Positions 55,002 through 63,778 of a DNA stretch of 64,000 bases are shown here, piece by piece (within the stretch, counting starts at the first letter, position 1; the number at the start of each line of letters is the position of its first letter). The notes beneath the pieces are model-generated. The model did no database searches and had not been told where the DNA came from. It saw only the letters and a program-made list of their open reading frames with translations. The stretch is from WTFY01 sp965203725 (lineage in GTDB: Bacteria; Pseudomonadota; Gammaproteobacteria; UBA4575): the NCBI GenBank assembly GCA_965203725.1, contig CBDBDH010000001.1, positions 248,001 to 312,000 of the forward strand, in the 5' to 3' direction. Made by a program: the position numbers and the translations under genes.

Positions 55002-55376
55002 TTATCCTTCCATGTGGCTGGGGTCAACCGGAAGCTGGCAACCGCCTTTGCCTTTACATGAATTTTTGCCGGCACAGCCGTGGTCACCTGACTTACAGCC
55101 GCCTTGGCATTTACAAGCATTTTGGCCCTTACAGGCATGCTTTTCATACGTGTGGGCTGGGTCACAACCACCCTTGCCCTTGCATGAGTTCTTGCCTGCA
55201 CAGCCGTTGTCGCTCGACTTGCAGCCGCCCTTGCCTTTACACTCGTTCTGGCCTTTACAGGAATGCTTTGGGCAACCTTTGTACCCTTCACCTGCCAGGG
55301 CCGTCTGGCTTCCTGCCATCATTCCGGCCGCTGCTGCCACCATCAGTTTATTAAAATCACGACGCTTCTTATCCAT
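55002..55376 (-). CDS. bufA: secreted cysteine-rich precursor BufA with duplicated core
   Basis: From ATG 55376 (GGAGG site upstream; an ATG 11 codons earlier is possible) the protein has 124 residues. A signal with twin arginines (KKRRDFNKLMVAAAAGMMAG..ALA) ends at about residue 28, fitting Tat or Sec export. The mature part has 14 Cys in CKGQN.CKGKGGC and GCAGKNSCKGKGGC blocks. Residues 37-78 repeat as 79-115: KHSCKGQN.CKGKGGC versus KHACKGQN.CKCQGGC, then the GCAGKNSCKGKGGC block in both. One Gly became Cys in the second copy. It is likely a BufB substrate that binds metal, probably copper, in the periplasm. Confidence 0.85.
   Translation of the reverse strand: MDKKRRDFNKLMVAAAAGMMAGSQTALAGEGYKGCPKHSCKGQNECKGKGGCKSSDNGCAGKNSCKGKGGCDPAHTYEKHACKGQNACKCQGGCKSGDHGCAGKNSCKGKGGCQLPVDPSHMEG
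55032..55268 (-). repeat. internal tandem duplication of the BufA core
   Basis: Two copies of a roughly 42-codon unit, 55143-55268 and 55032-55142, encode nearly the same Cys pattern with a few substitutions. The second copy ends with QLPVDPSH instead of DPAHTYE. Confidence 0.85.
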
Positions 55377-55428
55377 CGTTATAGAACCTCCAACAATTGT
55401 TATGTGCATCCTGCGGAACAGGGCACAA

Positions 55429-55444
55429 TTTCTGTATACAGAAA
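55429..55444. promoter_or_regulatory. perfect 16-bp palindrome in the bufA leader
   Basis: TTTCTGTATACAGAAA is exactly self-complementary. It lies between the -10 element and the bufA ATG. The same 10-base half TATACAGAAA recurs at 55466-55475, over the -10. Together these look like a repressor binding region; the regulator is unknown. Confidence 0.65.
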
Positions 55445-55463
55445 CGGTTGATCAACCTGAATA

Positions 55464-55493
55464 ATTATACAGAAATGTTACAAACGGTGTTAA
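55464..55493 (-). promoter_or_regulatory. sigma-70 promoter for bufABC
   Basis: On the minus strand TTAACA (55488-55493) and TATAAT (55464-55469) are 18 bases apart. Transcription would start near 55457, with a leader of about 80 bases that contains the palindrome. Confidence 0.6.
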
Positions 55494-56146
55494 CAATAAC
55501 TGCCAGGCCTATCCGCCGGATTTGGCGATAACACCCCATCCGGGCTGCCCGGCCCCCACCAGGGGTGCAGCCCCTGCCCTGCACCTGTCTCCAGGGCGTG
55601 CCCTACCCGCCACCAGAGCGCGCTCTCAGCATCCGGCCCTTCGCCCGTGCGCACCACTGCCAACGCCACACTTCCTGCCTCTGCGACCCGCGCTGGCCAC
55701 GCGCTGAAATACGCCCACCCACCCGCCCCCGCAGGCAGCCAAGACGTCAAACCCACTTATATGACAAGTATGCAGCGCCTATGGTGGTCTGGCTGAAAAA
55801 GGCTTGCCAAAGCAGCGCACGATGCACCGCTTAAGGAAGCATCAAGCCGGAAAATAAAGGATCCCGGCAGACCGTTTCGAGCCGAGGATGGGGGGACTGC
55901 AAAGACACAAGAACCGGGCTTCTCAAAGCCATGAAAGGGAGGAACAGGGGGACATGAATTGATGCGGACCGCACTGCGCAGGACCAGCCTCAATTCCATC
56001 CGCACCACACTTCCCTCAAAACGCCAGGCGGGCACCGCCCATGCGGGCCACGGCTGACACGAGAACAAGAATTTCAAGCAAAACTTTTTTAACCAATATC
56101 ATCGTCACCGATACAACAAGACTACTTATAACTGGGAGGGTAACCA
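55494..56146. other. intergenic region between bufA and the FadL-type gene
   Basis: No gene called. Bases of about 55540-55750 are unusually C-rich and G-poor on the plus strand. The last 30 bases contain TATAAC and a GGGAGGG ribosome site for the porin gene. Several open frames here have no ribosome site. Confidence 0.5.
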
Positions 56147-57676
56147 ATGAGAGAAGTTTTTAATCGATGGTTAGCAATTGGGCTGCTGGCATCGCTGGCC
56201 ATTTCAGGGACTGCCTACGCAGGCCCCTATGGCTACGATCTGCACAATGTGCTGGCACCACGTTCCGGAGGCATGGCAGGCACCAGTATCGCCAGGCCGC
56301 TGGATAACGTGTCCGCGATCTTTGGTAACCCTGCCGCCCTGACCGACTGGACCGGCACGGAATTCACCTTCGGCGCCACCTACTACAAACCCGAAGTCAG
56401 ATTGGATCACTCGGGGGGGCTGGCTCTACCGACTCTAGCTGGCTCTGTACCTGATGCAACCTTTCAGGGCCTTGGTAGGGATGGCCTGAGTGACCCATTT
56501 ATAAGGCCTAGGCAAGGCGGTGAAGCCTTAGACTGTTCCGATCTTGCATCTTGTATCATGGCTGCTGAGTTTGACGATGCGGTCAACGGCAACGAGGGCT
56601 ATATCGTGCCGCAAGTCGGTGTGACTCAGGATCTGCGTCCCTTGGGACTGCCTGCTGTGCTGGGTGCTGGCCTGACAGCCGTCTCCGGTATCGGTGTGGA
56701 GTTCCGTCACGTGGAGGAAACGCTGGGACTGGGAGCGGAGTTTATCGTCCTGGGTGCGAACTTCTCACTGGGCTGGGAACTCAATGAGCGGGTCTCCATC
56801 GGTGGTGCGGCCACGGTCACGTATGCCTACCTGGACCTCGGATTGGCAGCGACTTCCGGCGTCACCCATGACACGGGAATACGTGGTACTTTGGGCTTGA
56901 CCTATGATGACATCGTGCCGGGGACACGACTGGGCCTGTTCTACATGACCGAACTGCAGCACGTCTTTGATGACATTGTGGCTGTTCCAAATTTTGAAGT
57001 GGACAATGATCCTGCATTTGAAGGCTATGGAGATACAGGTGCGGTTCGCTATGCCTCAATTCCGATCGAGGAGCCACGCACGATCGGTATCGGTATCTCC
57101 AACGAGACCTTCATGGACGGCAACCTGCTGATCGCAGCGGACGTCATGTGGAAGAACTGGGAAGAGGCCGACTTCTGGGGTGACGTGTACGAGGACCAGA
57201 TGGTCTACAGCGTCGGCGCCCAGATGAAGATGGGCAACTGGCGCTTCCGTGCCGGGTACGGCTATGCCGATGATCCGACAGACCGGGATGCAGATCACAT
57301 CAAGGGGCTACCCTATGTGTGCTCTTCGGCAACGACCTGTAATGCAATCCCCATTGGCGGAGGCAATGGCGATGATCCAGGAGCATTGTCTTTAGGACAG
57401 TCTGTGCTGGAGTACCTGAAGGCTTCCCAGACCGAGGTCATCTACCGCCACCGAGCCACGCTGGGCGTGGGGTACATGGGCTTCCTGGCTCCGTTCCTGA
57501 ACATCGACGGCCATGTGGGCGTGCAGTTCAAGGAGCGTAACCATTACAGTGCAGGTACACCACCGCTTAATGCGTCAATGCATTCTGCAGCAAGCCTTGC
57601 TACTGCAACAACAACTGCAGCAGATGTCTGGTCCTGGCATGCAGGCTTCGCCCTGACCTGGAACTTCCAGTACTGA
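56147..57676 (+). CDS. FadL/TodX-family outer-membrane transporter
   Basis: The 509-residue protein has a signal peptide (WLAIGLLASLAISGTAYA, cleaved about residue 25) and the FadL N-terminal pattern: GYDLHNVLAPRSGGMAGTSIARPLDNVSAIFGNPAALTDW (the hatch and the NPA motif). The remainder is amphipathic beta-strand-like and ends LTWNFQY with a C-terminal aromatic, as outer-membrane barrels do. FadL proteins carry hydrophobic compounds across the outer membrane; the substrate here is not clear. It has a strong terminator and its own strong ribosome site, so it is probably monocistronic. Confidence 0.9.
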   Translation: MREVFNRWLAIGLLASLAISGTAYAGPYGYDLHNVLAPRSGGMAGTSIARPLDNVSAIFGNPAALTDWTGTEFTFGATYYKPEVRLDHSGGLALPTLAGSVPDATFQGLGRDGLSDPFIRPRQGGEALDCSDLASCIMAAEFDDAVNGNEGYIVPQVGVTQDLRPLGLPAVLGAGLTAVSGIGVEFRHVEETLGLGAEFIVLGANFSLGWELNERVSIGGAATVTYAYLDLGLAATSGVTHDTGIRGTLGLTYDDIVPGTRLGLFYMTELQHVFDDIVAVPNFEVDNDPAFEGYGDTGAVRYASIPIEEPRTIGIGISNETFMDGNLLIAADVMWKNWEEADFWGDVYEDQMVYSVGAQMKMGNWRFRAGYGYADDPTDRDADHIKGLPYVCSSATTCNAIPIGGGNGDDPGALSLGQSVLEYLKASQTEVIYRHRATLGVGYMGFLAPFLNIDGHVGVQFKERNHYSAGTPPLNASMHSAASLATATTTAADVWSWHAGFALTWNFQY

Positions 57677-57700
57677 TCTGAAGTACTTCAACCAGAACTG

Positions 57701-57732
57701 AAAAAGGGTGGCTCTGTGCCACCCTTTTTTTG
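57701..57732 (+). terminator. strong intrinsic terminator after the FadL-type gene
   Basis: AAAAAGGGTGGC, loop TCTGT, then GCCACCC followed by an eight-base T run. The perfect stem and T tract make it a clear terminator, also active in the other direction because of the A run. Confidence 0.93.
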
Positions 57733-57781
57733 TCCTCGGTTTCTAACTTTGAATTAGAGTGATTGGATTTAGGAGAAAATA

Positions 57782-58158
57782 ATGAAAAGCGTCATCTTTG
57801 TCGTCTGTCGCAGGTGATAACAACTGACTGTGCCACAGTCATGAGCGATGCCCATCAGCAAATCAATTCCAAGGCCCCAGGATGCAAAGGGAAAGGAGCA
57901 GCTTGTACTGTCTCAAACAAACGAGGACTTTGGCATGTGGACCTGCCTGGCACGGCCATGGTTCGATGCTCGGACGATGTACTTAAAATCGAGTGCGAGG
58001 ACTCAAATGGGAACAAGTATCAGGAGGCAGTGCCAAGCAGGTTACAAGGCAAATTTTATGCCGGTGCGCTGATCCTTGATCTTGGGATTGTAGATTCAAT
58101 CACAGATAAGCATCGAGAGTACCCAGCCGAAGTTGTGATTGATCTCTGTTTGCCCTGA
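57782..58158 (+). pseudogene. decayed small lipoprotein gene (frameshift in signal region)
   Basis: A strong AGGAG site precedes ATG 57782, which reads MKSVIFVVCRR and stops. The rest of the protein is in another frame: LSQVITTDCATVMSDAHQQINSKAPGCKGKGAACTVSNKRGLWHVDLPGTAMVRCSDDVLKIECED... to 58158. This resembles a family of small lipoproteins (..CATVMS....KAPGC.G..C..SNK.G.W...PG...V.RS.D.L...C). One base lost near the signal would join the frames; even then the lipobox would be poor (TTDC). A longer TTG-started version (57763) avoids the frameshift but lacks a signal. Confidence 0.5.
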
Positions 58159-58381
58159 GAATCTCTCTGGTCTGCACGTGATGGATACTCTTTCCAACAT
58201 GTGTTTCATGCCCAGTGATGCCATCAGGGCCAGTTCACTGCAAAGCGTGTCTTTTACCATCTCCGCCGTCAGCCCAAGTCTTGCGATGGTGCGGTCAACA
58301 TCCAGAAACGATGCCCGGGCCCACTGTATTTTTCAGGTGACGGCCAATGACGGATACATGGCACCTGCAATTTCGAATAAT

Positions 58382-59977
58382 TCACTGCCTCCCCTGTTGG
58401 TGGTCCGTAGGCATTTTTCGTGCCCGGCCAACCATGCCCAGGACTGCCCCGGCAAGCAGCAGCAGGACGGCGAGCGTCCAGTCCCCCCATCTCGCCTGCA
58501 GTGTCGGTGCTCTCGGTGCAGCCGGCAGGCGGGCATCGAGCACGCCCGCCTCGCCGTAATCGAGCTGTTGATGGGTTCGTCCCCATGTGTCGATGATGGC
58601 GGTAATGCCTGTGTTCGTGGCACGCACCAGCGGCAGGCCCTCCTCGACCGCCCGCATGCGCGACGCTTCCAGGTGCTGCTCGGTCCCACTCGTCCCCTTG
58701 AACCAGGCATCGTTGGAGATGTTGAGCAGCCACTGCGGGCGCGCACCGTCCGCGACCACTTTGCCGGGGAAGATCGCCTCGTAGCAGATCATCGGGCTGA
58801 ACGGAGGCACCTCCGGCAGTTGCAGGGTGCGCGGCCCTGGACCGGCGGAATAGAACATCGCCTCATAGGGGAGCACCCGGAAGGGATGCAGCTCGTGCAG
58901 GGGCATGAATTCCCCGAATGGCACCAGGTGGTGCTTGTCGTAGGTGGCCACAATATCACCTTCCGGCGTGAGCGCATGAAAGCTGTTCCAGATGGCTTTT
59001 ATGCGCCCTTCCTCCTGGGTGCGGCGCAGTGCCCCCGTCAGGAGATAACCTTTCGGGGGTGCGGCCCGAGCGACTCGCGCACGAAGCGACACATCCTCCT
59101 CCAGGTAGAAGTTCACGGCCGTCTCCGGCCAGATCACCAGGTCTGTGTCCTCAAAGCCCGGCTGGGATGAGAGGCGCAGGTGCTCCTCCACCACGCCCAT
59201 GCGTCGCTCGTCGGGCCACTCGGTACGCTGCTGCATACCGGTCTGCACAAGGCGCAGACTGAGGCCGGTTGGCGGTGAATTGGGTGCGAGGGCCAAGCGC
59301 ACCATGCCGCCCGCCCAGATGACCGCCAGCAGGGCAACCGCCGAGACAGGCAGTGCCCAGGCCGGTGTGCCCAAGGCGCGCCCCCTCCATGGAAACAGGG
59401 TGGCCGGGGCAGCGGCGGCGAGCACGGTCACAAAGCCCAGTCCGTAGACCCCCGCAAGCGAGGTGAACTGGACCATGGCGAGCGAGGGCATCCAGACCAT
59501 GCCCATGGGATTGATCGGGTAGCCGCCGAACACATAGCCGCGCAGCCATTCCGCCGCACTCCAGGCGATGGTCACCGCGAGCACGCGTCCTGCAACGCTC
59601 AGCGACCCCAGCCGTGCGGCAAAGGCGGCCAGTGCCGGAAACAAGGCGAGGTACGCCGAGAGGCCCAGCAGCCCGACGACCGCCTTGTACGAGGACCCCG
59701 AAAACCGCAGCAGCACCGGGGCAATCCAGTAGATGCTGACGATGAAATGGGCCATTCCGAAGCCCCAGCCAAGGACCGCGGCACGCCACGGCGAGGCCGA
59801 GGCGTGAATAAGCCAGACGAGTCCCGCGAAGGAGACCACCAGCAGCGGTACGGCGTAGACCGGCGGCATGGCCGCAGCCGCCGTCGCTCCCAGGGCAGCC
59901 GCCACCCCCAGCCGCCATCCTTTGAAATCGGCGTGCAGCGAATGCCGCATACCCGATGTGCGCATCCCGTCCGGCAT
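58382..59977 (-). CDS. lnt: apolipoprotein N-acyltransferase
   Basis: Lnt adds the third acyl chain to lipoproteins in the inner membrane. The 531-residue protein has about six N-terminal membrane segments and a nitrilase-like periplasmic domain with the catalytic Glu in LVIWPETAV, the Lys in YDKHHLVPFGEFMPL and the Cys in ICYEAIFPG, then NISNDAWFKGT and a closing membrane segment (LAVLLLLAGAVLGMVG). Starts at 59977 or at ATG nine codons in (MRHSLHAD). Length is close to E. coli Lnt (512). Confidence 0.95.
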   Translation of the reverse strand: MPDGMRTSGMRHSLHADFKGWRLGVAAALGATAAAAMPPVYAVPLLVVSFAGLVWLIHASASPWRAAVLGWGFGMAHFIVSIYWIAPVLLRFSGSSYKAVVGLLGLSAYLALFPALAAFAARLGSLSVAGRVLAVTIAWSAAEWLRGYVFGGYPINPMGMVWMPSLAMVQFTSLAGVYGLGFVTVLAAAAPATLFPWRGRALGTPAWALPVSAVALLAVIWAGGMVRLALAPNSPPTGLSLRLVQTGMQQRTEWPDERRMGVVEEHLRLSSQPGFEDTDLVIWPETAVNFYLEEDVSLRARVARAAPPKGYLLTGALRRTQEEGRIKAIWNSFHALTPEGDIVATYDKHHLVPFGEFMPLHELHPFRVLPYEAMFYSAGPGPRTLQLPEVPPFSPMICYEAIFPGKVVADGARPQWLLNISNDAWFKGTSGTEQHLEASRMRAVEEGLPLVRATNTGITAIIDTWGRTHQQLDYGEAGVLDARLPAAPRAPTLQARWGDWTLAVLLLLAGAVLGMVGRARKMPTDHQQGRQ

Positions 59978-60049
59978 CAGTGATCCGTCGTCAGGTCATG
60001 TGTGCGGGGAGCCACGAGGGTCGGTAAACCGGGATCAAAAGGCGGCTGC

Positions 60050-60601
60050 CTAATGACGGCGCTGACCCAGCGTCATGCGGTACAGCACGTCGTGATGGTC
60101 GACCCAGCGATGCTTGACCACCGCTGCGACATGCACGACGGCCACGCCCAGAAACGTGTAGGCGAGCCAGCGGTGCCACGTCTCGGTCAGCACCTCCCAG
60201 GCCTCGGCCGTCGGAAAGACCTTCACCAGGGTCACCCCGAACCACCGCATCTCATGCCCGCCGACATCCACTTCCGCCCAGCCCAGGCCGAGGACCATCG
60301 CAGGGAGCAGATACAGCAGCCCGTGTCCCAGGTGCGCGCCGATGCGCTCGATTCTCGGGATCCCCTCAGGCAACGGCGGGGGCGTGTACAGCCCCCGGAT
60401 GATGATCCGCAAAACGAAAAGAGACAGCAGGGTCACGCCGACCGAGATATGCAGGTCAAACAGCAGCTCTTCCAGGGCGGAGTCTTCCTGTACCCACGTC
60501 GTCATCGTGTAGCCGCAGCCCCACATGAACGCGAACCCCAACGCCATGAGCCAGTGGATCAGGCGAGCGGAAAGAACGTATTTTTCAGGGGTCATCTGCA
60601 T
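60050..60601 (-). CDS. cytochrome b561 family protein
   Basis: The 183-residue protein has four membrane segments with the His pairs of the YodB/CybB type: LIHWLMALGFAFMWGCGY, LFDLHISVGVTLLSLFVLRIIIRG, IGAHLGHGLLYLLPAMVLGLGW and WLAYTFLGVAVVHVAAVVKH. It is a b-type haem protein of the inner membrane that passes electrons to or from quinone. CybB-like length. It is 72 bases downstream-side of lnt's start, both reading on the minus strand, so it is first in line, but operon linkage is not sure. Confidence 0.9.
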   Translation of the reverse strand: MQMTPEKYVLSARLIHWLMALGFAFMWGCGYTMTTWVQEDSALEELLFDLHISVGVTLLSLFVLRIIIRGLYTPPPLPEGIPRIERIGAHLGHGLLYLLPAMVLGLGWAEVDVGGHEMRWFGVTLVKVFPTAEAWEVLTETWHRWLAYTFLGVAVVHVAAVVKHRWVDHHDVLYRMTLGQRRH

Positions 60602-61053
60602 CGGACAAACTGCCTGTCATACCCGCAGCCCGCCCATGGCGTGCTGTGGCCTTGCGCAGGTGGATACGTGGATCAGCAGCTTCCGTAGGTCAGCGTTGCT
60701 GAACAGTTATTCACCTTTTGTGACTGCGGATACGACATGCATCTGGCAAGCGGTGATCTTTCATGACACTAGCAAAAATTTCATGAACTTGGTGTGACAT
60801 ATATGGGAAACATCGTGCCTATTGCATGAAACCGTGTTGCGGTCCGCGCCTAGCCCGGTGGAGACTGGGTAGTGAAAGAATTCGAAAAGCATGCACGCAT
60901 GCGGTCCCGGGCGAAGTCCGTACACATGCCCGCACCCCTGGGACAAAACCGTGACGGCCTCATTCGGGGACGTGGCTGCAAGCTGCCCGCCGCGAGCCAA
61001 GGGCGTTCGCACCCTGTAGACATGACTGCATGCCGTCAACGCCCCGCCGATGT

Positions 61054-61263
61054 TCATCTATCCAGGCAAGCGATGCGAGAGCGGCTGTCACAGACACTCC
61101 GGTGGCACTCTCCGCCATCCCGTGCCGGATACGGATGCCTTCGGTTCGTCGACAGGCAGACATCAGGATGGTGTGGCGGCTCGGTCCGGACGGTCCGGCT
61201 CCACCCGGACAGGTTCTGGCGCAGTACCTTGATCTCTTGCTTCAGTTCATCCGGATTCCCCAC
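61054..61263 (-). CDS. possible small protein or remnant
   Basis: GTG 61263 follows AAGGAG by six bases, an excellent ribosome site. The N-terminus (MGNPDELKQEIKVLRQNLSGW) looks like a real helix, but the rest (HHPDVCLSTNRRHPYPARDGG...) reads like out-of-frame sequence. This suggests a frameshifted or truncated small gene. Not recognised. Confidence 0.3.
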   Translation of the reverse strand: MGNPDELKQEIKVLRQNLSGWSRTVRTEPPHHPDVCLSTNRRHPYPARDGGECHRSVCDSRSRIACLDR

Positions 61264-61625
61264 TGTCCACTCCTTGCCTGATGTTGGAAACCGGCCACAG
61301 TTCGATTATTGTAGAAGTTCATAAGATAATCACAGTATTGCCTTCTAATATCACGTGAAAGTCATGCAAATCTTGCTACAGTCAATCTCCATCCTGGTGG
61401 GCTTACCGCAACCTGCGAGTGGGCTTGCGATACCACCCAGGTTTTAAAAGGTGAATCATATACGGTACTTGCCATATGCATCATTCCGGCCCGGGTCTTG
61501 GCCACTTCAGGGCAATCGCCGTCGCGTGGGAAACCCCGGTAAAAAGGCGGATTCCGCATGCTGTGAAGTACTTTAAGACGGGCTTTGGCACCGAGCGGTG
61601 AGGTTCCCCGGCCCTGGGGAATTCG

Positions 61626-61646
61626 CTGCGGCCCAAAGGGCCGCAG
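61626..61646. repeat. perfect GC hairpin CTGCGGCCC-AAA-GGGCCGCAG
   Basis: A nine-base perfect stem with a three-base loop in otherwise non-coding sequence, without a T tract on either side. Could be part of a structured RNA or a scattered palindromic repeat. Confidence 0.55.
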
Positions 61647-62275
61647 GGTACTGGAATTTTGAAGAGGATTTGAAAAATCGGGAAAAATCACCAAATCGCG
61701 ATTCCGCAAATGGGGCGAAGAATGCCAAGGGGCCGACCACGACCCAGAGACGGCGAGGCTCATACTGTCTGTTCGAAGCTGGTGCCTTCAGCAGGCAGGG
61801 CGGTGCTGTCCACAGGAGTTGTTTTTGGGTTTGAAAGCGGCCATGCACGCGTTCCTTCCCACGGGAAAGTCCCTGTGACATACCCGCCTGTGCAGATGCC
61901 CGGATGAACTCGTAACGAAGGGAGGAGGGGTGCCGAATCTGTAGGATTTTGCTTCCAGCTCATGGGGGGACTCCTTTTACTTGGAGTCAATGGATTCGAT
62001 GTTTACGAGCCTTTCACCCGGCTGGAAGCCCTGCTTTTGGCAAAGTTACAAAAGGTGGTGCACAACGGAAATGACGTCAGGCACAGCAAACGGAATCATG
62101 CCGACCGGCACGAACGTGGCCAACCGGCGCTGTCCAGGCACCGGACCAAGCGCCGCACAGGGGCAGGCGATGCAATTGTGAGTGCCGTATCGTCTCTGCC
62201 TTTCACAAAATATTTCCGGGAACTGACAGGCCTGGAATCTTGTTGTGCTGCCCTGTTGCATCCGGAGAAGGGAGC

Positions 62276-63778
62276 ATGAGGGCCGTTCCTGCAAGGGTAG
62301 TCTCGTACCTCGTTGCGGCGGGCCTGCTGTGCTGCACCGCCCACGGTTTCGCGCAGTCTCCGCAAGGCGATGCACCGGCGCAACTCCACCTCTCGCTGGA
62401 GGCTGCCATCGCGCTGGCCATGCGCAACAACCGCGAACTGATCCGCGCCCAGCTCGGGCGCGTCAGTGAACGTTTTGCACTGCGCATCGCCGAGAACAAG
62501 TTCCGCCCGGAGATCACCCTCGGCTCGCGCCTGGACCGCACCTACACTTCCCCCTCTGCCGATGTGCACACGCTGGGCCTGTCCTCCACGGTCGCCCTGC
62601 GCATTCCCACGGGCGGGGCCTTCGGGGTCGAGTTGAGCAGCGGGCGCAGGACCGGTGAGATCGACTCATCGCTCTCGCGCTATGCCACCGAGTTGCGCTT
62701 CACCTTCACGCAACCACTGCTTCGCGGGGGCGGCATCGGCGTGAACACTGCCTCGGTGCGCATTGCCCGCATGCTCGATGAAATCAATTTGCAGACCCTG
62801 CGCCAGACCATCATCGACGTGGTGTTTCGCGTCACCCAGCACTACCGCGACTATCTGCAGGCCGCCTACCGCGTGGACATCCGCCGCCAGTCCCTGCAAC
62901 GCGCCCGCGACCTGCTGAGCGAGAACGAGTTGCTGGTGCGCACCGGGCGCATGGCCGAGCGCGACATCGTGCAAACCCGCGCCGACATCGCCAGTCGTGA
63001 ACTGCTGCTGCTGTCCGCCGAGAACCGCCTCGATGCTGCACGTCTCGCACTCACAGACATCCTCGACATCGACAGTGCCACCCGCATCCGCCTGACCGAC
63101 CCGCCGGAGGCCACCTTGAGTGCGGACCCCGGGACGGCGACCCTGGCCGAGCGCATCGAGACGGCACTTGACCACCGCCCCGACTACCGCCGCGCCGTAC
63201 TGGGCATCGACATTGCCGAGACCGAGGTGCTGGTGGCCGACAACGAGCGCAAGTGGGACCTGGATGCGATCCTGTCGGCGAACTTCACGGGCATGGACGA
63301 TTCCCTGGGACGTGCCGCAGACCGCCTCGACAACACGGACTACAGCGCCCGGCTGAACCTCAGTATTCCGATCGGTGCGGGCACCGTCGATCCCCGCCGC
63401 CAGAAACAGGTGGTCGCGGCCATCAATCTCCGCCAGGCCCGCGTCGAACTGGCGGACGCGCGACAGCGCATCGACATCGAAGTGAGCAATGCCGTGCGCG
63501 AGGTGGAACTGTCGCGCCGCCAGGTCGAACTGGCCCGCTCCGCCCTTGAACTGGCCGAACAGAAGACGGCCCTGGAGAAGGAGAAACTGCGCCTCGGTCT
63601 GTCCTCGAACTTCCGGCTGGTGGCCTTTGAGGAGGACCTGGTATCGGCCCAGAACCGCGAACTGGATGCCCTGATTGCGTACCGGGCGGCCCTGCGGTCG
63701 CTGGACCGCACCCTCGGCACCACGCTGGAGCGCTGGAACATCGAGGTCGATGAGGCCGGACGGGAGGGGATGCGGTGA
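62276..63778 (+). CDS. TolC-family outer-membrane channel protein
   Basis: From ATG 62276 (GGAGAAGGGAG site) the protein has 500 residues with a signal peptide (VVSYLVAAGLLCCTAHGFAQ). Two OEP-type halves follow: LSLEAAIALAMRNNRELIRAQL near 38-59, the coiled region QSLQRARDLLSENELLVRTGRMAERDIVQTRADIASRELLLLSAENRLDAARLALTDIL, then TLAERIETALDHRPDYRRAVLGIDIAETEVLVADNERKWDLDAILSANF and a second coil (ELSRRQVELARSALELAEQKTALEKEKLRLGLSSNFRLVAFEEDLVSAQNRELDALIAYRAALRSLDRTLGT). Probably the exit duct of an efflux or secretion system. Its stop overlaps the next start (GTGA). Confidence 0.92.
   Translation: MRAVPARVVSYLVAAGLLCCTAHGFAQSPQGDAPAQLHLSLEAAIALAMRNNRELIRAQLGRVSERFALRIAENKFRPEITLGSRLDRTYTSPSADVHTLGLSSTVALRIPTGGAFGVELSSGRRTGEIDSSLSRYATELRFTFTQPLLRGGGIGVNTASVRIARMLDEINLQTLRQTIIDVVFRVTQHYRDYLQAAYRVDIRRQSLQRARDLLSENELLVRTGRMAERDIVQTRADIASRELLLLSAENRLDAARLALTDILDIDSATRIRLTDPPEATLSADPGTATLAERIETALDHRPDYRRAVLGIDIAETEVLVADNERKWDLDAILSANFTGMDDSLGRAADRLDNTDYSARLNLSIPIGAGTVDPRRQKQVVAAINLRQARVELADARQRIDIEVSNAVREVELSRRQVELARSALELAEQKTALEKEKLRLGLSSNFRLVAFEEDLVSAQNRELDALIAYRAALRSLDRTLGTTLERWNIEVDEAGREGMR

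Larger units (their letters stand above)
60602..62275. other. gene-poor region of about 1.7 kb
   Basis: No convincing protein gene. It contains one small open frame with a good ribosome site (61054-61263, minus) and a perfect short hairpin (61626-61646). Otherwise several unrelated open frames with no start signals. No tRNA, IS end or CRISPR repeats were seen. Possibly eroded genes or a noncoding RNA region. Confidence 0.5.

Noticed and set aside
55429..55444. LexA (SOS) box
   Set aside because: The CTGT and ACAG halves are separated by two bases rather than eight.
55522..56077. Open frames in the bufA-porin gap
   Set aside because: They arise from the C-rich biased stretch and lack start signals.
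60872..61324. 150-codon plus-strand open frame
   Set aside because: No ribosome site; it is antisense to a better start signal and has mixed composition.
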